DNA from: a virus
DNA: 32,649 nt
Virus record (IMG/VR): IMGVR_UViG_3300044846_000283
Coordinates: 1-32,649 of that record
Reading direction: 5' to 3' (one strand)
Positions 7,846-13,869 of this stretch are shown here, piece by piece. The notes under the pieces were generated by a model. The model was given only the letters and a program-made list of their open reading frames with translations, was not told the origin of the DNA and did no database searches. The first letter of the stretch is position 1. Each line of letters begins with the position of its first letter. The position numbers were made by a program, and so were the translations under genes.

Positions 7846-7885
7846 TCTCAACAAAAACAAATAATAAACTTAAACCAATCAAAAA

Positions 7886-8086
7886 ATGAGAAATTCAACA
7901 ATCGATTCAACTCACGGTTCAGCTTACGATAGAGGAAGTGCAGATTCTTATTATAGAAGACCTAAATTCCCACACAAGTGGCCTGAAGGAACTGGTAACG
8001 GAGAAATGGTTATATTAACAGACCCAAAAGAAATAGAAGAATATTTATTAGGGTACGAAGAAAATCAAGATTTTAAAGAGTGGTAA
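7886..8086 (+). CDS. Small phage protein with GSAYDRG-ADSYY motif (66 aa)
   Basis: Residues 11-24 carry HGSAYDRGSADSYYRR, a motif I recall in small proteins from many unrelated phages and plasmids whose function is not established. The C-terminal half is acidic with helices (DPKEIEEYLLGYEENQDF). It is the first gene of the early operon, right after the promoter at 7838. The position suggests an early host-interaction or regulatory role; this is inference. Confidence 0.8.
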   Translation: MRNSTIDSTHGSAYDRGSADSYYRRPKFPHKWPEGTGNGEMVILTDPKEIEEYLLGYEENQDFKEW

Positions 8087-8100
8087 AAAATATAACCCGA

Positions 8101-8120
8101 GCCGAAGCGGATTCTTCGGC
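8101..8120 (+). other. Stem-loop between the first two early genes
   Basis: GCCGAA (8101-8106) pairs with TTCGGC (8115-8120) around an 8-nt loop. No T-run follows, so it is not a simple terminator. It may be an mRNA stability or processing element. Confidence 0.5.
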
Positions 8121-8140
8121 AATCTTAAACCAACAATCAA

Positions 8141-8266
8141 ATGAAAAAATCAATCGAGTACATTAAAGACTTTTACCAAACTGACCGAGAAGGTTTAGTT
8201 GGTAGCATTGCAATCGCAATATTTTTTTACTTCCTATTGTTTCATATTATCCCAATCATCTACTAA
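8141..8266 (+). CDS. Small membrane protein (41 aa)
   Basis: An ATG at 8141 preceded by AAACCAACAATCAA, the leader type used by other genes here, opens a frame ending with TAA at 8264-8266. The N-terminal half is charged (MKKSIEYIKDFYQTDREG). Residues about 21-41 form one hydrophobic helix (GSIAIAIFFYFLLFHIIPII). The next gene starts one base after the stop. It fills a gap that would otherwise be empty in a tightly packed operon, which supports it as a real gene. Function is unknown. Confidence 0.6.
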   Translation: MKKSIEYIKDFYQTDREGLVGSIAIAIFFYFLLFHIIPIIY

Positions 8267-8267
8267 T

Positions 8268-8414
8268 ATGATAAAGTATAAAGCAAAATTTCAAGACGAA
8301 GCTGGGTTCTATCATTGCACCTGGTTTTGCGAAGGACTTGAAGACTTTTGGTCTAAAGTGTATCGTGAAGAAAGAGTTTACAAATCAAAATTCATAGAGT
8401 TAAACCAAGACTAA
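8268..8414 (+). CDS. Small hypothetical protein (48 aa)
   Basis: The frame is open further upstream to 8199, but that part overlaps the 41-aa gene. The ATG at 8268, one base after that gene's stop, is the likely start. The product is soluble, with aromatic residues (FYHCTWFCEGLEDFW) and two cysteines in HCTWFC. The layout (a beta pair, then a helix) resembles small phage proteins of unknown role. It lies two bases before the ERF gene. Confidence 0.55.
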   Translation: MIKYKAKFQDEAGFYHCTWFCEGLEDFWSKVYREERVYKSKFIELNQD

Positions 8415-8416
8415 AA

Positions 8417-8983
8417 ATGGAAAACAAATTAGCAGAAATTCAAGCAAAGGTTAAAGCACCTAAAGGACAATTCAACTCATTCGGTAAATACAACTACCGA
8501 AGTGCTGAAGATATCCTTGAAGCAGTCAAGCAAGTAGTTAATCCGATGGGTTATTCTATTACGATTTCCGACACGATAATTAACGTGGGCGATAGATATT
8601 ATATTAAAGCTACTGCAACGCTTTCAAACGGCAAGGAAACGTGGTCTACGGATGGATATGCAAGAGAAGAAGAAAGCAAGAAAGGAATGGATGGCAGTCA
8701 AGTTACTGGAGCGAGCAGTTCTTATGCCAGGAAGTATGCGCTTAACGGATTGTTTGCATTGGATGATACAAAGGATTCGGATGCTACAAATACTCACGGT
8801 AAAGAGGAGGCTAAAGTTCAAATTCAATTACCATTATCTCAATGGAAAAAAATGATTGATGAGTGCAAAACAATAGAAGAATTAAATTCATTATATTCTG
8901 AAAAATCTTTTATTGTCAATAATAATCAAGATGTATTATCATTATTCAAAACTAAAAAATTAAGTTTCACAATTAACCAATAA
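8417..8983 (+). CDS. erf: ERF family single-strand annealing protein
   Basis: This 188-residue protein has the ERF superfamily pattern: an N-terminal helix (LAEIQAKVKAPKGQFNSFGKYNYRSAEDILEAVK), a beta core (YYIKATATLSNG), and the family's DGSQVTGASSSYARKYALNGLFALDD motif at about residues 91-117. ERF proteins anneal complementary single strands in phage recombination and can circularise or repair the genome. The C-terminal 60 residues form a helical tail of lower conservation. The gene sits directly before an SSB-like gene, the usual pairing for such recombination modules. Confidence 0.92.
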   Translation: MENKLAEIQAKVKAPKGQFNSFGKYNYRSAEDILEAVKQVVNPMGYSITISDTIINVGDRYYIKATATLSNGKETWSTDGYAREEESKKGMDGSQVTGASSSYARKYALNGLFALDDTKDSDATNTHGKEEAKVQIQLPLSQWKKMIDECKTIEELNSLYSEKSFIVNNNQDVLSLFKTKKLSFTINQ

Positions 8984-8987
8984 TCAA

Positions 8988-9284
8988 ATGAGCAAATTAG
9001 TAAGCATTTCAATTAACGTAGATTTGTTAGACAAGTCTAAATTGTACAAGGGTAAGAAAGGTACTTACCTAAACATCAGCGGATTCTTAAAAGAGGATGC
9101 TGATAATTACGGGAACTATGGTTTCGTAACTCAAGACGGAGTAAAGACTCCCGAAAGTAATGCGCCAATATTGGGTAACTTTAAAATTAAAGGAACGGAA
9201 GGATTTGCTGCACAAGCACCTAAGCCAATGCCAGTTTATGATTCTCCAAGTGCTACATTAGTCGATAACGATTTACCTTTTTAA
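8988..9284 (+). CDS. SSB-like single-stranded DNA-binding protein with acidic DLPF tip
   Basis: The 98-residue product has a short OB-like beta domain (SISINVDLLDKSKLYKGKKGTYLNISG...), a proline-rich linker (QAPKPMPVYDSP) and the C-terminus DNDLPF. An acidic tip ending in a hydrophobic proline-phenylalanine is the hallmark by which SSB proteins recruit replication and repair partners. The domain is shorter than bacterial SSB and may be a phage-specific relative. It follows ERF by four bases, with leader AACCAATAATCAAATG. Call: probable. Confidence 0.7.
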   Translation: MSKLVSISINVDLLDKSKLYKGKKGTYLNISGFLKEDADNYGNYGFVTQDGVKTPESNAPILGNFKIKGTEGFAAQAPKPMPVYDSPSATLVDNDLPF

Positions 9285-9286
9285 CG

Positions 9287-9784
9287 ATGGAAGAAATACA
9301 ATTTAATCCACAACAATTCGAGATAGGATTATTCGGTCATAATCCAATCTTAGATATGAGCAAGGCTCAAATTAATCATTTAGTACATTTGATTAATGAA
9401 GGCATTAAGGAAGGGGGCAGAGACATTAAGTCTTTGCTTGCCATCGCATCGAAGTATCAGTTGCTATTTGCTGAACTTGAGAAGACTTTAAAAGAGCAAG
9501 CAGTTGACGAATTGCTTAAATACGACAAAGGTCGATTTGAGGTCCACAATGTTGAGATGCAAGTGGCTGAGGTTGGAACGAAATACGACTTTAGTGCTAC
9601 TAAGCAATGGGTTGATATTCAGGACCAAATCGATGAGTTAAAAGAAAAACAAAAGGAAGTCGAGAAGTTTTGTAAAGGAATCAAGAATAAAACTATTACG
9701 GTAGATGAGGAAACGGGCGAATCGTTTGAGTTTTATCCACCAGCTAAATCAAGTACAACATCAATTAAAAAAACAATACTATGA
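9287..9784 (+). CDS. Conserved phage protein with coiled coil, unknown function (165 aa)
   Basis: The protein is helical. Residues 60-90 (YQLLFAELEKTLKEQAVDELLKY) and 108-132 (WVDIQDQIDELKEKQKEVEKF) can form coiled coils. Between them is VEMQVAEVGTKYDFSATKQW, a pattern I have seen in early-region proteins of Bacteroidota phages. The end is VDEETGESFEFYPPAKSSTTS. In this neighbourhood (ERF, SSB) a recombination or nuclease-modulating role such as a Gam-like one is possible but not shown. It overlaps the next gene by 4 bp (ATGA). Confidence 0.75.
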   Translation: MEEIQFNPQQFEIGLFGHNPILDMSKAQINHLVHLINEGIKEGGRDIKSLLAIASKYQLLFAELEKTLKEQAVDELLKYDKGRFEVHNVEMQVAEVGTKYDFSATKQWVDIQDQIDELKEKQKEVEKFCKGIKNKTITVDEETGESFEFYPPAKSSTTSIKKTIL

Positions 9785-10014
9785 TGATTAAGATAAAGAA
9801 AAATATTATACATCAGGCGGTTGCCGATAGTTTAAACAAGAAAGGTATTTTACCTTTTAGCGCAAGAGAATGGAACGTTCAGAATGTTCAGCAAGTAGTC
9901 TACTGGAATCTTAGAAACAAAGAGAACGGATACGTTAAGTACCCTGAAGTAATGCGAGAAGTTCAAATGATAGCTAAACAAATGCAAGATGAAAAATCAA
10001 GGCAAATCCAATAA
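9781..10014 (+). CDS. Small hypothetical protein, possible HTH (77 aa)
   Basis: The start overlaps the upstream stop (ATGA). The protein is basic and helical, with KKNIIHQAVADSLNKKGILPFSAREW followed by VQQVVYWNLRNKENGYVKYPEVMREVQ, a layout that could be a small DNA-binding fold. I recognise no family. It overlaps the start of the 39-aa membrane protein gene by 26 bp. Confidence 0.6.
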   Translation: MMIKIKKNIIHQAVADSLNKKGILPFSAREWNVQNVQQVVYWNLRNKENGYVKYPEVMREVQMIAKQMQDEKSRQIQ

Positions 10015-10108
10015 CTCAACTGAAACGGCAGAATTTCTCACGATGGTCGGCATCGTGGGAATAATTGCCACTTGGATATTTTATTTAATTGTAGATTTAT
10101 TAAGATGA
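9989..10108 (+). CDS. Small membrane protein (39 aa)
   Basis: The ATG at 9989 lies inside the previous gene and the stop is the TGA at 10106-10108. The N-terminus is polar (MKNQGKSNNSTETAEF) and residues about 17-37 form one hydrophobic helix (TMVGIVGIIATWIFYLIVDL). The stop overlaps the next start as ATGA, the coupling used throughout this genome. Like the genes at 8141 and 14100, it is a tiny single-helix protein of unknown role. Confidence 0.6.
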   Translation: MKNQGKSNNSTETAEFLTMVGIVGIIATWIFYLIVDLLR

Positions 10109-10260
10109 AAGCACTTACGTTCAACCAATGGCAAGACCATTTAAGCAAAGAGTTAAAAAAGGATTATAAGAAATTATATCACACATCTAAATTTAAACCA
10201 AATGAAAACAAGCTTCAAAAAATATCATCAAGACAATCCCCAAATATACCAGGAGTTTAA
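10105..10260 (+). CDS. Small basic protein, unknown (51 aa)
   Basis: The ATG at 10105 overlaps the preceding stop by four bases. The frame is open upstream to 10072, but that would run back into the membrane-protein gene. The product is lysine-rich (FNQWQDHLSKELKKDYKKLYHTSKF). Its last 20 codons overlap the next gene by 59 bp, which is unusual here and leaves some doubt about the extent. Function is unknown. Confidence 0.45.
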   Translation: MKALTFNQWQDHLSKELKKDYKKLYHTSKFKPNENKLQKISSRQSPNIPGV

Positions 10261-10468
10261 ACGTTTAGCATTCCAACTAATTAATCGAGGATACATTAGA
10301 CTTGGAGCAAAGCAGATATTTGAAGTCATTAGATGGCATACAATGGTCGAAGGGAATGATAGATTTAAAGTTAATAATTCATTTACTTCGGACTATGCTA
10401 GGTTATTTGAATCAGAGCATCCAATATATTCAGGATATTTTTCTAAAAGACTTTGTAAATCGGTTTAG
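10202..10468 (+). CDS. Conserved small phage protein, unknown function (88 aa)
   Basis: The product carries a pattern I recognise from many phages (FKKYHQDNPQIYQEFKRLAF..., GAKQIFEVIRWHT, FKVNNSFTSDYARLFESEHP). It is usually annotated as hypothetical and lies near replication genes. It appears to be a compact helical protein. The start ATG follows TTAAACCAA, the leader type seen at other genes. It is the last gene before the promoter and structured RNA at 10452-10576. Confidence 0.78.
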   Translation: MKTSFKKYHQDNPQIYQEFKRLAFQLINRGYIRLGAKQIFEVIRWHTMVEGNDRFKVNNSFTSDYARLFESEHPIYSGYFSKRLCKSV

Positions 10469-10482
10469 TTTTTTTATATTTG
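10452..10482 (+). promoter_or_regulatory. Near-perfect Bacteroidota promoter TTTG-N19-TATATTTG
   Basis: TTTG (10452-10455) and TATATTTG (10475-10482) are 19 bp apart, matching the consensus for the Bacteroidota primary sigma factor (TTTG, 19-21 bp, TAnnTTTG). The -33 box lies inside the end of the previous gene. Transcription would start near 10488-10491, a few bases before the first hairpin of the structured RNA. Confidence 0.8.
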
Positions 10483-10493
10483 AATATAATTAA

Positions 10494-10576
10494 CCAAGAG
10501 GGTCGGAGTTCTTGGGTAATTTAATAGGTTAAATAACCAAAGCCAGTTTTGCACTCCGACGCAGACTGGCTTTTTT
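10494..10576 (+). ncRNA. Structured RNA with predicted kissing loops; leader/attenuator or small RNA
   Basis: Three hairpins follow the promoter. H1: CCAAGA (10494-10499) with TCTTGG (10510-10515), loop GGGTCGGAGT. H2: 10516-10524 with 10529-10537, one A-A mismatch, loop TAGG. H3: AAAGCCAGT (10539-10547) with ACTGGCTTT (10565-10573), extended by an inner TGC/GCA stem, leaving the apical loop ACTCCGAC (10553-10560). The H1 loop bases GTCGGAGT (10502-10509) are an exact 8-nt complement of the H3 loop, so the two can kiss. H3 ends in a T-run 11 bases before the initiator start codon. It may be an attenuating leader or a stand-alone RNA. No Rfam family is recognised by eye. Confidence 0.75.
10539..10576 (+). 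terminator. Terminator hairpin just upstream of the replication initiator gene
   Basis: A 9-bp stem (10539-10547 with 10565-10573) is followed by an uninterrupted T6 (10571-10576, shared with the stem end). The initiator ATG is at 10588. Readthrough is required for the gene to be expressed from the promoter at 10452-10482, which makes this a candidate regulated terminator. Confidence 0.75.
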
Positions 10577-10587
10577 ATTTTTAAAAA

Positions 10588-11313
10588 ATGGCAAAACTAA
10601 AAATTTTAAACAAGTATGCTACCGTTCCAAATGAATTACTGAATGATTCGGTAATATCATTAAAGGCAAAAGGTATGTATGCTTACATTCAATCTAAGCC
10701 TGAGAACTGGGACTTTTCTGCTGAAAGAATATCAAAGCAATTAAAGGAAGGTTTACCAAGTGTTAAGTCAGCATTACAAGAATTAGAACTTAATGGCTAT
10801 CTAGTAAGAAGGAGATTTCAAAATAATAAAGGCTTTTGGGAAGTCGAATATATATTAAATGAAAATCCTGAGATTCAAAATCCTACGGCGGAAAACCTGA
10901 TAGCAGGAAAACCGACAGAGGAAAATCCTATGGTAGGAAAAACGTCAAACAATAGTAATAAAGATTATAGTAATAAAGATTATAATAGTAATAAAGAATA
11001 TAAAGAATATAAAGAAAATCGTTTTGATAATTTTTTTGGAAGTAAAGAGATTACATTAAGAGAAGAAATTTTTAATAAATGGTTTCAGCATAAAAAAGAA
11101 AAAAAACAATCTTATACTCCAAGTGGAAAAAAAGAATTATTAAAAACTTGGGAAAATAAAAGTGACCAAGAATTAGAAATTGCAATTAATCATTCAATAT
11201 CAAATAATTATTCAGGTATTTTTGAACCTAAACAACAATTCAGCAATAATGGAAATACAACTGAGAAACTCGGAACAAGTGCCGCAAGAATGGAAGCCTT
11301 ACGGAAGTGGTAA
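10588..11313 (+). CDS. Replication initiator-like winged-helix protein (241 aa)
   Basis: Residues 1-85 form a winged-helix domain typical of phage and plasmid initiators: YATVPNELLNDSVISLKAKGMYAYIQSKPENWDFSAERISKQ, then a recognition helix and wing (SVKSALQELELNGYLVRRR). Residues 88-145 are a low-complexity linker with repeats (NPTAENLIAGKPTEENP; SNKDYSNKDYNSNKEYKEYKE). Residues 150-241 form a helical DnaD-like C-terminal part (LREEIFNKWFQHKKEKKQSY...). The DNA of the linker contains iteron-like repeats, so the gene may carry the origin, as lambda O does. It overlaps the next gene by 65 bp. Confidence 0.8.
   Translation: MAKLKILNKYATVPNELLNDSVISLKAKGMYAYIQSKPENWDFSAERISKQLKEGLPSVKSALQELELNGYLVRRRFQNNKGFWEVEYILNENPEIQNPTAENLIAGKPTEENPMVGKTSNNSNKDYSNKDYNSNKEYKEYKENRFDNFFGSKEITLREEIFNKWFQHKKEKKQSYTPSGKKELLKTWENKSDQELEIAINHSISNNYSGIFEPKQQFSNNGNTTEKLGTSAARMEALRKW
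10861..11020. repeat. Iteron-like repeat arrays inside the initiator gene; candidate replication origin
   Basis: First array: copies of GGAAAA-CC begin at 10890, 10906, 10920 and 10936 (spacing 16, 14, 16), with a related GAAAATCCT at 10861. Second array: ATAGTAATAAAGA-TA begins at 10952, 10967 and 10985, followed by two AAAGAATAT units up to 11010. The region after it is almost pure A/T. Phage initiators often bind iterons within their own coding sequence, next to an AT-rich unwinding element. Confidence 0.6.
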
Positions 11314-11998
11314 TGCAATTGCAATAAGACAAGCACAAAGCGCTATTGCTTTACGTGTAAGGAACGAAGAAGATATAAAGCAAGCATTACGTTACACAAT
11401 GGTTTTAGTTGGCTTAAGAGGAAACAATTTACCAACTGAAGAAGAAAAGGTTGTATTGACTAATTTTGTTAAGTCAAATTTTGGTAATAATACTTGCGAA
11501 GAAATAAAACTTGCATTTGAAATGGCAGTCGCTGGAAAGCTAAATATTGATTCTAAATGCTATGAGAATTTTTCTTGCGAATACTTTGGTAGGGTTATGA
11601 ATGGTTACCTGGAGTATGCAAGACAAGAGATTAAAAACTTACCTAAACAAATAGAGCCAGTGAAAGAAAAACCTAATGACCAAGAATTAATGAAGCAAGC
11701 AATTGATACGGCTAATGAATATGCTAATCAGATTAGATTCTGCGAGAAGAACGATAAGAAATTTACGTTTATCGCTGGAGGCTTATCAATTCTCTTTGAT
11801 TACCTGGAGCAATTTAAGATTCCAACGATATCAAAAGAAGAACGAATCGAACTTTGGAATAAATATTCTGCCATTCAGGATATTGAAGAAAGGAAGATGC
11901 ATTGCAAAACTCAAGGGTATATTAAATTTATCAATAGTTTAGTTACATTTGATTGTCATATCGATAATGATGGAACTATTAAACCTAATAATATATGA
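11249..11998 (+). CDS. Putative replication accessory protein (249 aa)
   Basis: The start is the ATG at 11249, inside the initiator gene; the frame is open further upstream but that part is low-complexity and unlikely to be coding. Residues about 30-90 carry QSAIALRVRNEEDIKQALRYTMVLVGLRGNNLPTEEEKVVLTNFV, a pattern I know from Bacteroidota phage proteins placed after the initiator. The rest is helical with no Walker motif, so it is not a helicase or loader ATPase. A replisome-recruiting role is inferred from position only. The stop overlaps the methyltransferase start (ATGA). Confidence 0.65.
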   Translation: MEIQLRNSEQVPQEWKPYGSGNAIAIRQAQSAIALRVRNEEDIKQALRYTMVLVGLRGNNLPTEEEKVVLTNFVKSNFGNNTCEEIKLAFEMAVAGKLNIDSKCYENFSCEYFGRVMNGYLEYARQEIKNLPKQIEPVKEKPNDQELMKQAIDTANEYANQIRFCEKNDKKFTFIAGGLSILFDYLEQFKIPTISKEERIELWNKYSAIQDIEERKMHCKTQGYIKFINSLVTFDCHIDNDGTIKPNNI

Positions 11999-12927
11999 AT
12001 GTATTAAGTCTATTTGATGGAATGTCTTGTGGACAACAAGCACTTGAAAGAGCTGGAATTATAGTAGATAATTATTTTGCATCTGAAATTGATAAGTATG
12101 CTATCCAGGTTACAATGGCAAACTACCCAAACACTAAGCAGCTTGGAAGTGTTGTAAATGTAGATGGATATTCTTTACCTAAAATAGATATTCTAATTGG
12201 AGGTAGTCCTTGTCAATCATTTTCTTTTGCAGGTAAACGTAAGGGGATGAGTACAAAAGATGAGCAAGAGATTTTGACATTAGACCATTATCTTGAATTA
12301 AAGTCTGAAGGATTTGAGTTTGAAGGGCAATCTTATTTATTTTGGGAATACATGAGATTATTAAATGAAGTCAAACCTAAATATTTTCTTCTTGAAAATG
12401 TAATGATGGGAGAGAAGTGGGAAAAGATTTTATCTAAAGCAATTGGAGTAAAACCAATTATGATTAATTCATCTTTAGTTTCTGCTCAAAATAGACAACG
12501 TTTGTACTGGACTAATATAGGTTTAGAGCCACAAGGTTTATTTGGAGATTTAGAAACTATTATTGAGCAACCAAAAGATAAAGGTATTTTACTTAAAGAT
12601 ATATTAGAAAAAGAAGTAGATTCTAAATACTTTTTAAGTGAGAGAATAATCAAGGGATTTTTAAATAAGCCAGCTGCTTGGGCAAAGTGTTTTGTACCAA
12701 GAGATATTAATGGCAAATCAGATTGCCTAACTACTGGTCAATTCCAGGTAGGTAATAATTATATTAAAATTGATAAAATAAGAAGACTTACTCCTAAAGA
12801 ATTTGAAAGATTACAAACTGTTAAAGAAGATTATACTAAACACGTTTCAGATACTCAAAGATTTCGAATGCTTAGGAATGGTTGGACAATAGATGTGATT
12901 GCACATATTTTAAACTATATAAAATGA
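11995..12927 (+). CDS. DNA (cytosine-5) methyltransferase
   Basis: This 310-residue enzyme transfers methyl groups from SAM to cytosine C5 in DNA. All main motifs are visible: I (LFDGMSCGQ, residues 6-13), IV with catalytic Cys73 (GGSPCQSFS), VI (LLENV, 132-136), VIII (QNRQRLYW, 165-172), IX (RRLTPKEFERLQ, 263-274) and X (NGW, 295-297). The target-recognition part between VIII and IX is short. Residues 84-115 form an insert after motif IV. No restriction endonuclease is adjacent, so it is an orphan enzyme, probably protecting phage DNA from host restriction. Its target site cannot be read from the sequence. Confidence 0.95.
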   Translation: MNVLSLFDGMSCGQQALERAGIIVDNYFASEIDKYAIQVTMANYPNTKQLGSVVNVDGYSLPKIDILIGGSPCQSFSFAGKRKGMSTKDEQEILTLDHYLELKSEGFEFEGQSYLFWEYMRLLNEVKPKYFLLENVMMGEKWEKILSKAIGVKPIMINSSLVSAQNRQRLYWTNIGLEPQGLFGDLETIIEQPKDKGILLKDILEKEVDSKYFLSERIIKGFLNKPAAWAKCFVPRDINGKSDCLTTGQFQVGNNYIKIDKIRRLTPKEFERLQTVKEDYTKHVSDTQRFRMLRNGWTIDVIAHILNYIK

Positions 12928-13133
12928 AAAGAAAACTAATTTACATTACTGCACTGGCATTAATTAGCTATGCTTATTATTATGCTCTGAAAAATAAACA
13001 GACAATACAAAAAAAATCAGAGGCAAAAGTAACATTCGGAATTTCCGAATATGAGGATATCTACACGGATACAATAGATTTACGGTTATACACAAGTCAC
13101 GGAAGATTAAAATATAACGTTAAAGATAATTAA
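12924..13133 (+). CDS. Small protein with N-terminal membrane anchor (69 aa)
   Basis: The ATG at 12924 overlaps the methyltransferase stop by four bases (ATGA). Residues 4-21 are hydrophobic (KLIYITALALISYAYYYAL) after a basic start, so this is a membrane anchor or uncleaved signal. The remaining 48 residues are polar and would face the periplasm. No family is recognised. It is the last gene before a 162-bp non-coding stretch. Confidence 0.6.
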   Translation: MKRKLIYITALALISYAYYYALKNKQTIQKKSEAKVTFGISEYEDIYTDTIDLRLYTSHGRLKYNVKDN

Positions 13134-13295
13134 CAATTAGCAGTAAAATGTAAAATCTGTTTAATGTTATTGTTGATAAAATCCGACATTAAATTAGAAA
13201 ATGTCATACAATGAGGGATATATCCGACAAATTATATCACAAAGTAAATTTATAACTTGACAAATTTAGATAAAAAGTAAATCTATAACTTGACA
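13134..13295. promoter_or_regulatory. Non-coding regulatory region before the second early operon
   Basis: No gene fits here. The region holds an inverted repeat GACATT/AATGTC (13185-13190 with 13200-13205, 9-nt loop), the octamer ATCCGACA twice (13181-13188 and 13222-13229), and a 23-bp direct repeat with copies beginning at 13241 and 13274. TTGACA occurs at the end of each long repeat. No TATATTTG is present, so transcription here is probably driven or controlled differently from the other early operon. Confidence 0.55.
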
Positions 13296-13296
13296 A
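13241..13296. repeat. Paired 23-bp direct repeats (22/23 identical) ending on a start codon
   Basis: The copies at 13241-13263 and 13274-13296 share the pattern AAAGTAAAT-TATAACTTGACAA, with one T/C difference, and lie 33 bp apart (about three helical turns). The second copy ends on the first base of the VRR-NUC ATG (13296). Each copy contains TAACTTG, close to the -7 consensus, so they could be tandem promoters, operator half-sites or a small iteron pair. Confidence 0.7.
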
Positions 13297-13646
13297 TGAG
13301 AAACGAACACGAACATAAACTCCAAGTAGCAATTTGCAAATGGTTAGAATGGACTCAGGACTTTTACTATTATGCAATTCCAAACGGAGGTGCAAGGCAT
13401 AGGTTAGTTGCTATAAAATTAAAGATGGAAGGAGCAAAGGCTGGAGTGGCTGATATGTTTTGGATGGTTTCTAATAAACGATGGAAAGGTTTATTTGTTG
13501 AAGTTAAGATTGAGAAAGGAAGCCAACAACCAAATCAAAAAGCATTCGAGCAGATAGCAATTAATCACGGTTATTACTATGCAATTGTTAGGTCGATTGA
13601 GGATTGCGAGAGTTTGATTCGTAGATTTAAAGCAGATGAGATTTGA
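13296..13646 (+). CDS. VRR-NUC domain nuclease
   Basis: This 116-residue protein is a minimal VRR-NUC nuclease (PD-(D/E)XK fold), which cuts branched DNA structures. It carries the family pattern AIPNGGARHRLVAIKLKMEG (residues about 30-48), AGVADMFW with the catalytic Asp, GLFVEVKIEKGSQQPNQ with the E-x-K pair and a glutamine, then GYYYAIVRSIEDCESLI. The start is taken as the ATG at 13296; a TTG two codons earlier is possible. It is the first gene after the direct-repeat region. A role in resolving recombination or replication intermediates is inferred. Confidence 0.9.
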   Translation: MRNEHEHKLQVAICKWLEWTQDFYYYAIPNGGARHRLVAIKLKMEGAKAGVADMFWMVSNKRWKGLFVEVKIEKGSQQPNQKAFEQIAINHGYYYAIVRSIEDCESLIRRFKADEI

Positions 13647-13855
13647 GCGAGAATTATAAAAAGGCTATTGAGTGGATTACAATGAGAATACAACGACCTA
13701 CGATTCAATTAGTTATCGAAGGCGCAACGTATTTAGATTTAAATTTTAGCCTTGAAATAAACCTAAATAGAATCAAAAATAATAATGGTAGTTCAAGACC
13801 AGCATACCATCAGACAAAAAAAATCAAGGATTATTTGGAATTGCACGGATTATAA
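13643..13855 (+). CDS. Small hypothetical protein, TTG start (70 aa)
   Basis: The frame begins at a TTG that overlaps the VRR-NUC stop (TTGA), the same coupling used with ATGA elsewhere. An internal ATG at 13682 would give a shorter protein (MRIQRPTIQ...). The product looks like a small alpha/beta protein, with no known motif. Function is unknown. Confidence 0.5.
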   Translation: MSENYKKAIEWITMRIQRPTIQLVIEGATYLDLNFSLEINLNRIKNNNGSSRPAYHQTKKIKDYLELHGL

Positions 13856-13869
13856 TGTAAACTTTGCAT

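Noticed and set aside
7886-8086. Anti-CRISPR or anti-defence protein
   Set aside because: The small early protein is in the right place, but no sequence feature supports such a function, so it is left as unknown.
10302-10493. Alternative 63-aa plus-strand frame inside and beyond the 88-aa gene
   Set aside because: It runs in another frame over a conserved gene and through the promoter at 10452-10482; no motif supports it.
11995-12927. A restriction-modification system
   Set aside because: The gene after the C5 methyltransferase is a 69-aa membrane-anchored protein, not an endonuclease, and the VRR-NUC gene is a structure-specific nuclease in a different operon.
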